Assembly: GCF_019393635.1 (NCBI RefSeq)
Contig: NC_057861.1
Location: 154,025,544 to 154,089,543 of the forward strand
Direction of reading: 5' to 3'
From: Dromiciops gliroides
Taxonomy: Eukaryota; Chordata; Mammalia; Microbiotheria; Microbiotheriidae
DNA: 64,000 nt
The notes beneath the pieces are model-generated. The model had not been told where the DNA came from, ran no database searches, and saw nothing but the letters and a program-made list of their open reading frames with translations. The position numbers were made by a program, and so were the translations under genes. Positions 22,005-33,428 of the stretch are shown here, piece after piece (positions within the stretch are counted from its first letter, which is position 1; each line of letters starts with the position of its first letter).

Positions 22005-23490
22005 TTGACCTCATAGCTCAACTAAAACTGCCTTCTCCAAAGCTGTCAATAATCTCCTAATTGCCAAGTCTAATGGCTTCTTCACAATCCTCATCTTCTT
22101 GACCTCTTTGCTGCTTTTGATATTGCTGACAACCCTGTTCTCCTAGATGCTCTTTGCTCTGGTTTTTTAGGACACCTCTCTGTCAGTTTTCCTCCTATTG
22201 GTCCAATTACTTCTCTTCATCTCCGTTTGATTCAACAGACTGTGAGTGTACCCTGAACCCTCTTCTCTTTTCCTTTTATATTCTTTTTTTCCCTCTTTGG
22301 GGGGGGCAATGGGAGCTAAGTGACTTGCGCAGGGTCACACAGCTAGTAAGTATTAAGTGGCTGAGGTCGGATTTGAACTCAGGTCCTCCTGAATCCAGGG
22401 CCGGTGCTCTATCCACTGTGCCACCTAGCTGCCCCTTTCTATATTCTTTTTCATCAGCTCCCATGGGTTTAATCATCATCTCAGTGCAAGTGAATTCAAA
22501 ATCTATGTAAAAAGTCCCAGCTTCTCTCCTGTATTACCAACTACCTATTAGATATTTTAAATCGGATGACCCAAAGTTATCTTCAACTCAACATAGTCTA
22601 AAACAGTACTCATTATTTTCTCTCTCCCTCTACCCTAGACTTTCTTCTTTTCCAAAGGTACCACTAACCTTCTACTCCCTCCTGTTCCCAACCTCAATGT
22701 CATCCTTAACTCTTTATTCTAATTTACCCTATATATCCAATCAGTTGCCAACTCTTTTGCCTTTATCTCCACAACAACTCTCATCTCCATCCCCTTCTCT
22801 CCACTCTTGCAGCCAACACTAGTTTAGGTATTTATCACCCCTCACCCAGACTATTACAGTAGCCTATAGTTGTTTTCCCTGCCTCAGGCCTCTGCCTGCT
22901 GTAATCCATCCTTCACACAATTGCCAAAGTGATTTTCCTGAAGCACGGGTCTGATCATGTCACGACTCCTACCCAATAAACTCCAGTAGCTTTCCTATTG
23001 CCTCCAGGATCAAATCTGAACTCTGTCTAACATTTAAATCTCTTTACAACCTGGCCCTTTCCTAACTTTTCAGTCTTATAGTTTACTCCCCTCATTGCAT
23101 TCTACAATTCAAGCACATCGGCCTAATCACAGTTCTATATATACGTCCATATGCATGTGAATCTCCATCTCCGCTCTCTGTGCCCTTTGCACTTTCCTGT
23201 CCCCTATGCCCAGAATTCACTCCTTCACCTCTGCCTCTTGCAATTCCTGGTTTGCTTCAAGGTTCAGCCCAAGTTCTACCTTCTGCATGAAACCTTTCTT
23301 GGTTCCCCCAGATGCTATTGCCTTTATTCCTCCATATCCTCTATTCATTTCATTTACATTCTATATAGAAATTTTTATTAGTTTCTTCATTGCGATGTAA
23401 GTTCCTTGTGGGCAGGAACTATTTTATTTGTGTCAATCTAGCTGCCAGCACTTAATAAATGTTTGTTGATTCATTGATGAATAACTTTTA
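22005..23490 (+). repeat. Long L2 LINE (ORF2 end to 3' terminus), split by a SINE
   Basis: Runs from 'actgccttctccaaagctgt' and 'cctcatcttcttgacctctt' through 'tttacaacctggccctttcc' to the 3' end 'ttaataaatgtttgttgatt'. This is about 1.3 kb of L2 once the SINE is removed. The frame is heavily broken. Confidence 0.85.
22288..22439 (-). repeat. WSINE1-like SINE, subfamily B, inside L2
   Basis: TSD 'tatattctttt' at 22277-22287 and 22440-22450. Confidence 0.92.
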
Positions 23491-23518
23491 ATCCTGAAAG
23501 AATCATCACGGTGACTGG

Positions 23519-23690
23519 TTTGTTTTTTTGTTTGTTTGTTTTTGTTTTTTGTTTTGTGGGGCAACTGGGGTTAACTGACTTGCCCAAGGTCACACAGCTA
23601 TTAAGTATTAAGTGTCTGAGGCCAGATTTGAACTCAGGTACTCCTGAATCCAGAGCCTATGCTCTATCCACTGTGCCACCTAGCTGCCTC
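23519..23690 (-). repeat. WSINE1-like SINE
   Basis: Antisense copy with 'tgactg' plus T-rich flanks on both sides. It mixes A- and B-type diagnostic bases. Confidence 0.85.
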
Positions 23691-24162
23691 GACTGTTTTT
23701 TTTTTTAAAGTATTGCTTCCAAGGCTCCTGATAAATCCTACTATGATGCCTCATCATGGTATAGAAGGGACTCTGATTTCTTCAAGCCTATCTATCACAG
23801 GCAAGCTGTGGCAAATTCTTCCCCATTTGGAAAGACTTCAGATCTTGTCCCTAAGAGAAACCATGTCAATTATCCAAGAACCAGCTTACCTAAGCATTGG
23901 GAGGCTCATAACCAGGAGGTCGGTCACTAGATAAATAATTCTCTGATCATGGAAACACATGAAAAAAAGAAAAATATCTAATGTTTCTCTGTATTCAATG
24001 GCACTTCTACTCTACAGTGATGGTGGAAGAGAGTTTGAAAAGGGAATACAAAGGGGGTCAAGAATTACAATTTTTAGACTGTTTTTTGACATTAATTCAA
24101 CTGTTGGTAGTTTAAAAGTGAGATCCTTTCCCAGTGATCAATGAATCTATATAATACTGAAG

Positions 24163-24500
24163 GCAGCCAGGTGGTACAGGGGACAGAACACTGTGCTTGT
24201 AATAAGAAAGACCTTAATTCAAGTCTGGCCTCACACATAATCCCTGTGCATCCTTGGGTAAATCACTTAATCTTTGTCTGCCTTAGTTTTCTCAACTGTA
24301 AAATGGGGCACATGATAGCATGATAGGTTCTTGTAAGGATTGAATGAGTTAATATTTGTAAAACATTTAGCACAGTGCCTAGCACATAGTAGGTACTATA
24401 TAAAAACACTAGCTATTATTATTACTGAAGGTTTTAGCACAGTGCCTAGCACATAGTAGGTACTATATAAAATGCTAGTTATTATTGTTCCTGAAGGAAT
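24163..24500 (+). repeat. Mar/MIR-type SINE with duplicated 3' end
   Basis: The head is 'aggcagccaggtggtacagg'. The MIR-like 3' end is present twice (24367-24433 and 24434-24499). Confidence 0.85.
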
Positions 24501-25010
24501 GAAACCTTATTAAAATAGATATTCATGCTATAAATCATGCCAGAATATATAAGGAAGTTACAGCTAAGTAGGAGGATGACTTTTAGGTCCTTCTTAAGGA
24601 GACAATTTGTATCAATATTTATTGCAGAGTTTGAAGAAAGTGGTAAAGAAATTCTACAAAGAACTTCACAAACTCTTGCAAATAAAATAAACATATATAA
24701 TGATACTATCAATAGGAAGGTAGAGACAGGAAGACAGGGAAAAGATATGTTGGACAATACAGTTCAGGATTAAGAAATGAGAGGCCAAAGGTGTATAGAC
24801 TATTCAAAATGGGTCATGATGGCTATATATCATGCATGTGTAGCAAGGGGTTACAACATAGGGATATATGCTGAACAGGAGCCAGTGGGGACATTGTGCT
24901 CTGTACTTCCCTGACTCCTTTTGTAAATCTTCAAGAACCAGCTTGGGGATAATTTGTATAACCTTGCCTGGTGACCAAGGAGTAAGACAAAAAGATTAAA
25001 AAAAGACACA
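24500..25010. other. No gene recognised
   Basis: About 500 bp of AT-rich intergenic sequence. A 78-codon frame at 24537-24773 (+) shows no known domain. Confidence 0.35.
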
Positions 25011-25016
25011 AAAGGG

Positions 25017-25145
25017 GGCTTCTAGGTGACTCAGTGGATAAAGCACCAGCTCTGGATTCAGGAGGACCTGAGTTCAAAACCGGCCTCAGACAAGTGACAC
25101 TTACTGGGCAGGTCACTTAACCCTCATTGCCTCGCCAAAAAAAAA
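25017..25145 (+). repeat. WSINE1-like SINE, subfamily B
   Basis: Sense copy with a small internal deletion before 'ggcaggtcacttaac'. The flanks 'agacacaaa' match on both sides. Confidence 0.88.
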
Positions 25146-25249
25146 AGAAGACACAAAGGAGGATGAGAGTATCTCTCTGAACCCTCTGAGACTCAGTGGG
25201 GCATTCTGATTCCTTTTGGAGGTGCTGGGTCAGGGACTAGGTAATCAAT

Positions 25250-25350
25250 TAATCACTTGATCAGCAAACATTCCTAAGCACCTTCTATGTGCTAGACACT
25301 GTGCTAGGTTCTAAGGATTAAAAAGATAAACCTGAAACAAACCCTACCAT
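25250..25350 (-). repeat. L2 3' terminus (antisense)
   Basis: 'cttctatgtgctagacactg' then 'tgctaggttctaaggat'. Confidence 0.75.
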
Positions 25351-25584
25351 TAAGAAGCTTTTCCATTCTCTCTGAGGTCAATCACTGTGGACTCACCATG
25401 AGTTAACATAAAATGAAAAAAACAAAAACAGTGACTCCCGTAGTTATTTGAGAAGAACAGAGAATATGGGGCTGTGGGACCTATTTGAGCTAAGATGCAA
25501 AGTAAACATCCTTCCTGAAGAATGGAAATCAATTTGATCCCAGGTATCACTGAGAAATGGGATGGACTCATATCTAGAATATGG

Positions 25585-25785
25585 AAGAATCACTGTATAG
25601 GGGAAAGACTACTAGAATTGGAGTCAGAAGGATCTGGGTTCTCATCTTGCTTTAGTAACCTACTAACTTTGTGACCCTGGGAAAGTCACTTTAACCTCTT
25701 TGAGCCTCAGTTTCCTCATCTGTAAAATGAGGACCTTGGATTTAATGACCTCTCAGGCCTCTTATAACTCTATATGTACGATTCA
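25585..25785 (+). repeat. MIR SINE
   Basis: 'tggagtcagaaggatctggg', 'cctcagtttcctcatctgta'. Confidence 0.85.
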
Positions 25786-26348
25786 ATGATTTTATATGAT
25801 TGTAGAGTAGAATTGGATAGATAAAAGTGGAAGGAGAAGTAATGTTTTATATTAAAATACATTTGAGGAAATCTAGAAATCAGAGAGGAGATGCATACTG
25901 AATGGCATTTGGGTAAAGATGAACAGAAACAGAAAGAGAAGTAATATTGCCACCAGGACCACTTGGATAAAATGAAGAAATAAATCAGGAATGGAGTAAA
26001 CATTACAAGCTTGGCATGGAGACCTGCTATAGTAGTGATAAGGGACTTGTATTATTGGGGACATCTGTTCAACACCTCTCTCTACCAGTACAAAAAATAC
26101 CTAATAATTTCCTGGCTTGCCTCAATGATAATTTCATCCTTCAGAAGGTGGTATATCCAATGAGGGAAATTCCTATTCTGGGCATGATTTTCATTATTCA
26201 AGAAGAAACTTTCCCCTTCCCTCTTGCCCTCCTCTTTCTCCTCCCCACCCTTTCTTCTCCTCTCCCTCCCCTCCCCTCCCCTTCACCTGGAAACTTGGGA
26301 TATATACTCTCTTAGATATCTTTACAAGTCTCTATTTAAAAGTATATA

Positions 26349-26505
26349 CAGGGGAAGCTAGGTGGCAGAGTGGATAGAGCACTGGCCCTGGATTTGGGCG
26401 TACCTGAGTTCAAATCCGGCCTCAGACACTTGACACTTACTAGCTGTGTGACCCTGGGCAAGTCACTTAACCCCCATTGCCCCACAAAAAAAAAAATTAA
26501 AAAAA
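26349..26505 (+). repeat. WSINE1-like SINE, subfamily B
   Basis: Sense copy; 'aaaagtatatac' before and 'aaaagtatattc' after are the TSD. Confidence 0.9.
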
Positions 26506-26514
26506 AGTATATTC

Positions 26515-26995
26515 AATTCCAGTGACTAAATAACTTTAAATAACACCAACAGTGGCCTTCCTCGCCACAGTTCCATTCTGCTGCCCCGCCCTGCCCTCCA
26601 CCCCCACAAACCTCAACTTCTCCTTATAGTCTTTCTAAGGCCATCGAAGCCCACTTCCCCACATGGTCTACTATTTTGGGAGCAGTTCCAGTGGTACTCC
26701 CTTCCTCTGAAGCTCTCTGCTGTCAGGGAGAGAGGAGAAGGAGGAGAGTTACAGATATCCTGGACCAAGGCTCATCGGCACCTTCCAAGGGGCTGCAGCT
26801 CCCCCAGATCTCTGCATGCTCTAAGAAGGCAGCCTGGAAGTTTTCTCAATCTAATGAAGGCAAACTCTTCCAACCAAAGCTTCTGGCTGATGTTCAACTT
26901 GTATCTTCTATGAGTGTGTGTGTTTGTTTTCCCCCCAAATTCTGGCACTCATTGTTGATGCTATTTATGAGGCATTTACATACTTCCTTATAGTA
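26515..26995. other. GC-richer unique stretch, no gene recognised
   Basis: Locally richer in C/G than its surroundings and free of obvious repeats. A 105-codon frame at 26676-26993 (+) has no recognised domain. It lies about 10 kb upstream of the y+LAT-like start exon and could include regulatory sequence, but nothing specific shows this. Confidence 0.35.
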
Positions 26996-26999
26996 TATT

Positions 27000-27560
27000 T
27001 GTGTCTTGCTTCATAGACAAATTATTAGTAACCCTTGCCTTATAAGTCTTTGTATTCTCCCACAGTGCCTATTACATGATAGGCCCTTAATAAATGACAG
27101 CATCACAGAAAATTAAAGTTGGAAGGTACTTAAGAGGCCTCCTCATTCATTATGTCTGATCAATAATCACTTTTATGTCATCTTAGTTGATTGATTCTAG
27201 TATGATCCTTGTTTGATTTTCTGTTGCACTTGCTCAGAGGCAGTTAACATAGCCCAGCAAGTGTTTGCATAGTCAGTTGTGAAAAATCAATTCTGTGTGA
27301 TGCCTGGAATCCACTCTCCTGCTCCCCAATACTGCCCGTTGAAATTTTACCTGGCTTTAAAGTCACAATTCAATTGACACCTTCTCCATAAAGTATTTCA
27401 GATTCCTTTAGCTCCATGGGGTCTCATCCTTGATGCTACTTTGCATTTGATTTGGGCATTTCCACAGTCTATTTTGTATTAAAGCTATCTGATTGTTCTT
27501 ATGCCCTATTTTAGAGGGTGAACTAGGAATGGGACTATACCTTATTCTCCCAAAGTTATT
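27000..27560 (+). repeat. L2 3'-end fragments
   Basis: 'agtgcctattacatgatagg' (27067 onward) and a second stretch at 27300-27560 ('ttcaattgacaccttctcca'). Confidence 0.6.
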
Positions 27561-27798
27561 GTGATATTGAATAAGATAATGCATGTAAATACTACGAATG
27601 AGAAAATGTCATATAATGGTAAAAAAACTGGCCTCGGGGCCAGGAAGACCTATTTGAGCTGTATGAGCTTGGGTGAATAATTTAATATATTAGTGCCCCA
27701 GATTACTGTTTAAGATTAATTACTAATTGCAGAGAAGGTATAGATCTAGTGCCAATGAAATCAAAGCTTTGGTTAAAAACAACTTTAAAGTGTTTTTT

Positions 27799-27870
27799 AA
27801 TTGTATTAGATGTATTTACAAATATATCATTAATAATTGTATTAGATGTATTTACAAATATATCATTAAT
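27799..27870. repeat. Tandem duplication, two 36-bp units
   Basis: Units 27799-27834 and 27835-27870 are identical, each starting 'aattgtattagatgtattta'. Confidence 0.9.
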
Positions 27871-28214
27871 AATATTTGTATTTTCTGAGCATCAAACCCA
27901 GTGGTTTACTCATAAGAGGTGCTCAATCAATACCCATTGAATTTAGCTCGATTGGAGATGATCGATCGCTGGCTTGTTTTCTTTTAAACATAATGCTGAA
28001 GACATGACATATTAGAAACCCTAAAGAGGAAGAATATTTTTAGAAGTCAAAGTGGGCCAGGAGACAGTTGGTTTGGAGTAATTATTTTAACAGCAACTTT
28101 TATTTATATTATTTCTTCTTTTTGAGAAGTTGATAGATTTGAATGAACTTTGTTATTTTAATCTGGACAACATCAGTGCAGTGAATATCAAGAGGATCTT
28201 TGGGTACAGGAAAT

Positions 28215-28298
28215 CAATCAATATACATTTATTAAATACCCACTATGTACTAACACTTTTCCAGATATTTAGACAACACTGAAACAGACCCTTTCCTT
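28215..28298 (-). repeat. L2 3' end (antisense), interrupted by the SINE doublet
   Basis: 'tacatttattaaatacccac' then 'tatgtactaacac' is antisense L2. The sequence resumes after 28654. Confidence 0.6.
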
Positions 28299-28306
28299 AA
28301 GCTTAC

Positions 28307-28472
28307 GTTTGTTTGTTTGTTTTGTTTTTTGGTGGGGTGGGGCAATGAGGGTTAAGCAGCTTGACCAAGGTCACACAGCTAGTACTTGTTAAGTATCTGA
28401 GGTCAGATTTGAACTCAGGTCCTCCTGAATTCAGTGCTGGTGCTTTATCCACTATACCACCTAGCTGCTCCC
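28307..28472 (-). repeat. WSINE1-like SINE, subfamily B (left member of a doublet)
   Basis: Antisense copy bounded by 'aagcttac' (28299-28306) and 'aagcttcc' (28473-28480). Confidence 0.92.
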
Positions 28473-28480
28473 AAGCTTCC

Positions 28481-28646
28481 ATTTTTTAATTTTTTAATTT
28501 TTTTTTTTTAGTGAGGCAATTGGGGTTAAGTGATTTGCCCAGGGTCACACAGCTAGTAAGTGTTACATGTCTGAGGCCAGATTTGAACTCAGGTACTCCT
28601 GACTCCAGGGTCAGTGCTCTATCCACTGCGCCACCTAGCTGCCCCC
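28481..28646 (-). repeat. WSINE1-like SINE, subfamily A (right member of a doublet)
   Basis: Antisense copy bounded by 'aagcttcc' (28473-28480) and 'aagcttac' (28647-28654). Confidence 0.92.
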
Positions 28647-28689
28647 AAGCTTACATTTCAATAAAACCAGTGTAGTAAAGATTAGAAGG

Positions 28690-29790
28690 AAATCAGAAAA
28701 CTGGGGAAAAATTTTTATAGACAATTTTTCAGAAGTCATATCTCAAATATAGAGAGAACTTCGTCAAATATGTAAGAATATGAATCATTTTCCAACTGAT
28801 AAATCATCAAAGAATATAAGCAGATAATTTTTGGATGAAGAAATCAAAACTATATGTAGTCATATAAAATGCTTTAAATCATTGATTAGAGAAGTATAAA
28901 TTAAAACAACTTTGAGATATCATCTTAATTTATCAGAGTGGCTAATATTGTGACACTAATACCCTGTTGGTGGAACTGTGAACTGATCCAACTAATTTGG
29001 AGATCAATTAGGATTAATACCCAAAGAATTATAAAACTGTGCATACCCTTCAACCCAGCAGTATCACTATTAGGTCTGTTTCCAAATGTTATCAAGGACA
29101 CAGGAAAAGAACCTATAAGTTCTTTTTTTATAGAAAAAAAAAATTATTTCACAGAAGTGTTTCAATAGCCCCAAGCAGATGGATGAAAAGCCTGGGGATC
29201 AGTAGAACCTATAAGTTCTAAAATATTTATAGCATCTCTCTTTGTGGTGATAAAGAACTAGAAATTGAAGATATACCCACTAATTGGGGAATTGCTAAAC
29301 AAGTTGTGGTATGTGATAGTGATGGATTACTACTTGCTATAAGAAATGATGAGCTGATTGATTTTAGAAAAAAAAACAAACATGGAATATCTTGCATGAA
29401 ATAATGAAGACTGAAGTGAGTAGAACCAAAAGAAAATTGTAGGGGGCAGCTAGGTGGTACAGTAGATAAAGCACTGGCCTTAGATTCAGGAGAATCTGAG
29501 TTCAAATCTGACCTAAGATACTTGACACAATAGCTGTGTGACCCTGGGCAAGTCACTTAACCCTCATTGCCCTGCCAAAAAAACCCCACCACCACAATAA
29601 AAACAAAACATTGTGTACAGTAAATAGCAATACTGTTTGAAGAATGACTAAGTTATTCTTAGTATTATAAATACCCTAATCAGCTACAAAAGACCAATGA
29701 AGGAAAATGCTATCCACCTCCAGAAAAAGAATTGATAAATAGAAGTATGCATGGTATGGTTTTCCATATATGTATTCATATAATATATAA
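28690..29790 (+). repeat. L1 LINE, ORF2 C-terminal region to 3' end, split by a SINE
   Basis: Frames include CWWNCELIQLIWRSI and FNPAVSLLGLFPN (28938-29168), the Cys-containing C-terminal block of L1 ORF2p. 'actaattggggaattgctaa' and the ORF2 end follow. It carries stops and indels and is inactive. Confidence 0.82.
29443..29610 (+). repeat. WSINE1-like SINE, subfamily B, inside L1
   Basis: Sense copy splitting the L1 between 'gaaaattgta' and 'acaaaacattgtgtac'. Confidence 0.88.
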
Positions 29791-29794
29791 TAAA

Positions 29795-29880
29795 TAATTT
29801 CTCTATCTCTATCTCATCTCTATCTATCTATTTACCTATCTATTTATCTGTCTGTCTATCATCTATCTATCCACACACAG
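29795..29880. repeat. (TATC)n-like microsatellite
   Basis: Imperfect 'ctatctat' repeats. Confidence 0.85.
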
Positions 29881-30249
29881 ATACAAGAGTATTTCTTACA
29901 TGTGGTCCTCTCATGCCTAATCTCTGTATTTAAGTTACTTTCTTTATTGGTTGAGGAAAATATGGGATTATGTTTTTTATGTGAGTGAGCCCTAAGTTTA
30001 TTGGGGGTGAGGCAAGGTCATGGCAGAGTTCTATTGTAAATATTGCCACACTTTTCCTGTAAATGCTTTTGCTTTGGCATAATTATATCCTCTGACTGAT
30101 TAGGTAAACAAATACCTTAGTGATGACTGCTGAGCTATAGTTTGGGGAGTACAGACTCACAATGTACTATCTCTCTGGGAAAGCTGTCCTGCAAGGAACC
30201 TACCTTGTAAGTTGAGGGGATAAAAAAAGGGATGCTACACAAAGTTAAT

Positions 30250-30505
30250 ATAAGTGGCAGCTAGTTGGCTCAGTTGATAGAGTGCTGGACCTGGAAACCT
30301 GAATTCAAATCTGAAAACAGACATTTAACTAGCTATGTGACCCTGTCAAGTCACAGTATCTGTCTGCCTCAGTTTCCTTCTCTTTGAAGTCAAGATAATA
30401 ATGACATCTACTTCCCAAGTTGTCATAAGGATAAAATGAGACTATTTATGAAAGACTTTGAAAACCTGAAAGTGTTATATAAATGCTAGTCATCGTCATC
30501 ATCAC
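30250..30505 (+). repeat. Mar/MIR-type SINE
   Basis: 'ggcagctagttggctcagtt', 'cctcagtttccttctctttg', with a MIR 3' end near 30470. Confidence 0.8.
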
Positions 30506-30514
30506 TACCATCAG

Positions 30515-30725
30515 TGAGGAGATGTATTAGCAGCTGGGGAGATGAAGAAAGGCTTTATGTAGGAAGAGTCTAAGGGCTCTAATTGTCAGAGGTGAGGAGA
30601 CAATTCTTTCCAAGCTTTGGGGGCGGTCTGTGCAAAACCTAGGGACAGGAGATAGAATATTGTGTTTAGGATAGCATGAAGGCCAGTATGGCTGTGTCAG
30701 AGAGTGAATAACAGACAACGATATA
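30515..30725 (-). repeat. L2 fragment (antisense)
   Basis: 'aaggccagtatggctgtgtc' is the antisense counterpart of the L2 ORF2 end. Confidence 0.65.
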
Positions 30726-30904
30726 TAAACAATAAGTCTAGAATAATTAGTAGGAGAACTATAGATTTCAAAAAATTTATTTTTGATTGAAGAGAAAAGA
30801 ATGTGTTTACTTTGCCTCTTCAGGAGCAATCTATTTTCCTGATACTATATGGAACGCTTCCTGATCTTTTATTGTACTCAATAGTGACTATATCTCCTAT
30901 ATTT

Positions 30905-31172
30905 CAAGGGTCTATGGAATAATGAAAGGAAATAAGCATATATTAAGTGCCTACTTTGTGCCAGACACTGTTCTAAGTACTTTATACATATATCATTTAG
31001 TCCTCATAACAACTTTTGCATTTTATTTTTTACTTGTCTGAGGCAATCAGGGTTAAGCGACTTGCCCCAGGTGACACAGCTAGTAAGTGTCAAGTGTCTG
31101 AGGGCAGATTTGAACTCAGATCCTCCTGACTGCAGGCCAGTGCTCTATTCACTGCACCACCTAACTGCCCCC
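30905..31172 (-). repeat. MIR/WSINE-type SINE sequence (antisense)
   Basis: 'tgtgccagacactgttctaa' and 'tcctcataacaac' lead into a SINE core ending 'ccacctaactgcc'. Either one Mar/MIR element or a SINE inserted at a MIR. Confidence 0.7.
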
Positions 31173-31180
31173 CATTCTTT

Positions 31181-31184
<4 letters not shown>

Positions 31185-31260
<76 letters not shown>
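31185..31260. repeat. (TA)n microsatellite, about 76 bp
   Basis: An essentially pure dinucleotide tract between two antisense SINEs, probably grown from a SINE tail. Confidence 0.95.
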
Positions 31261-31263
<3 letters not shown>

Positions 31264-31398
31264 AGTGAGGCAATTGGGATTAAGTGACTTGCCCAGGGTC
31301 ACACAGCTAGTAAGTGTTATGTGTCTGAGGCCAGATTTGAACTCGGGTACTCCTGACTCCAGGGCCGGTGCTCTATCCACTGTGCCACCTAGCTGCCC
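31261..31398 (-). repeat. WSINE1-like SINE, subfamily A
   Basis: The TSD 'ccattctttttt' lies left of the (TA)n and again at about 31401. Confidence 0.9.
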
Positions 31399-31639
31399 CC
31401 CCATTCTTTTTTTAAAGATCCCATCATAATCAATTAATACCTGTGTCTTCTATCTATGTTGACTCCTTCTAACTATTCTAGAAATGGTTAAGTTCTTAGG
31501 AGCTATATGTGTCATCTTCCTATATAGAATGTAAACAGTTTAACCATATTAATTCCCTTATGATTTCTCTTTCATGATTAGCTTTTTATACTTCCCTTGA
31601 TGCTTGTGTTTGAACGTCCAATTTTCTATTCACCTTTGG

Positions 31640-32400
31640 TCTTTTCATCAGGCTTGCTTAGAAGTCCTCTATTTCATTCAATATAATTTCCCCCCCAAAG
31701 GATTATACTCAGTTTTTCTGGGTAAGTTTTGTAAGTTGTAATTCTAGCTCTTTTGCCTTCCGTAATACCATATTTCCAAGCCCTTTGCCTCATTAACTTG
31801 GAAGCTATTAAATCTTTTGTGATCCTTTCTGTGGTTCCATGATTTTGAGATCTCTTTCAGGAGGTGTAGTGGATTCTTTCAATTTCTATTTTACCCTCTG
31901 GATCTAAGATAACAGAACAGTTTTTCCTTACAATTTCTTGAAATATGATGTCTAGGCTCTTTTTTGATCATGGATTTCAGGTTGTCCAATAATTCTTAAG
32001 TTATCTCTCTTCACTCTCTTTTCCAGGTCAGTTGTTTTTCTGATGAGATATTTCACATTTTCTTCTATTTTTTCATTCTTTTGACTTTGTTTTATTTCTT
32101 GATTTCTCATGGAGTCATTAGCTTTCACTTGTCCAATTCTAGTTTTTAAGGACTGACTTTCTTCAGTGAACTTTTGTCCCTCTTTTTCCATTTGACTATT
32201 TTTTCTTTTAAAGAAGTTATTCAGTATTTTTTGTACCTCTTTTACCAAACAGTAAATTCTCTTTTGATATTTTTCTTGCTTTGCTCTTCTTTCTCTCCCC
32301 AATTTTCATTTACCACTCTTACTAGATTAAAAACGATTTTTTGTTCCTTTTAAAAATCTCTTTCTTTTTCTCTTCTAGGAATTATTGTTGGGCTTGTGCC
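31640..32400 (-). repeat. L1 ORF1-type fragment (antisense)
   Basis: The minus-strand frame at 31952-32302 encodes a Lys/Glu/Gln-rich coiled coil followed by DLEKRVKRDNLRIIGQPE, like the coiled coil and RRM start of L1 ORF1p. It is a fossil fragment with no intact ORF2 attached. Confidence 0.65.
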
Positions 32401-32741
32401 CAATCTGCTTTTTTTTTCCTTGGGGGGGAGTTTGTAAGTGTTATCATGCTGTTGTCCTTTTTTGGGAGGGCAATATTGAGAGAGTTTGGCTGGAATGCTC
32501 CCTCTACTCCACTGTCTTATCTCTATCTTTCTGTTGGCTTTTCTTAAGGAAATGTGTCTAGAGCTTGCATTTCCTCATTTTAGCTGAGGGCAAACTTTAG
32601 TTGTGCAACACCATAGCTGAACACATTACAGTCTATCTAGAGGGGAAGGAACCCTGGGTTTCAGACTTTTTTTTTTTTGTCAGTGCCCACTAAAAGATCA
32701 TATTACAGTTGTGGTTTATTTTAAGGGAAAGTATTAGAGGC

Positions 32742-33165
32742 TGTTAAGGAGTCCCCTGAACTTGTCTTTTTGAGTTGCCATATTTTCCAGAAACATTGGA
32801 CTTAGAGCATGCAGGAGGCCCTGAATGTGTCAAGGATGAAGATCCCCCTGACTTGACATCATTTGTTGTTTGCATCCCAAGCTTAACTCCCTGTGTGTCC
32901 TTGGGAGGCAAGACAAAGGCTAGCTGTTCTATGCCAGGCTGTGATAATGCCTGTGCATCTGGAGTCCTTTGTAGATAAACAGACCCTCCTATCTCCATAA
33001 TCCAGCAATTCTCAAGAGAAAATAGGGGCAGCTAGATGGCGCAGTGGATAGAGCACCGGCCCTGGAGTCAGGAGTACCTGAGTTCAAATCTGGCCTCAGA
33101 CACTTAACACTTACTAGCTGTGTGACCCTGGGCAAGTCACTTAACCCCAATTGCCTCACTAAAAA

Positions 33166-33196
<31 letters not shown>

Positions 33197-33428
33197 AAAT
33201 AATGAGGCTTTTGCCATCACCTTGTTCCTCCCTATGGGGAGTGGTCTAGCATGTTTTCTCACCTTTGCTGTATTGTTCTCCCTTCCATGTCATGACCCTT
33301 CTTGGTGTCTCCTCCTCCCTTTGTCCTATTATAAAAATGTAAACTTTTATAAAGACTGGGAACTTTTTGGGTTCCACATGCACGTTCATTTCTCTTGTAA
33401 TAAACATGGTTTTCACAGTCTCACAACA
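32742..33428 (+). repeat. Candidate solo LTR (retroviral-type), carrying a SINE
   Basis: A TG start near 32742, a TATA-like 'ttttataaag' at 33345-33353 and AATAAA at 33399-33404, with a CA near 33425-33428, match the U3-R-U5 layout. No second LTR, gag/pol or clear TSD was found, so this is tentative. Confidence 0.3.
33025..33191 (+). repeat. WSINE1-like SINE, subfamily A, with (GA)n tail
   Basis: TSD 'agagaaaata' at 33015-33024 and 33192-33201. The poly(A) grades into (GA)n. Confidence 0.92.

Noticed and set aside
31952..32302. 116-codon coiled-coil frame on the minus strand
   Set aside because: Looks like an L1 ORF1p fragment (DLEKRVKRDNLRIIGQPE) in antisense LINE sequence, not a host gene.
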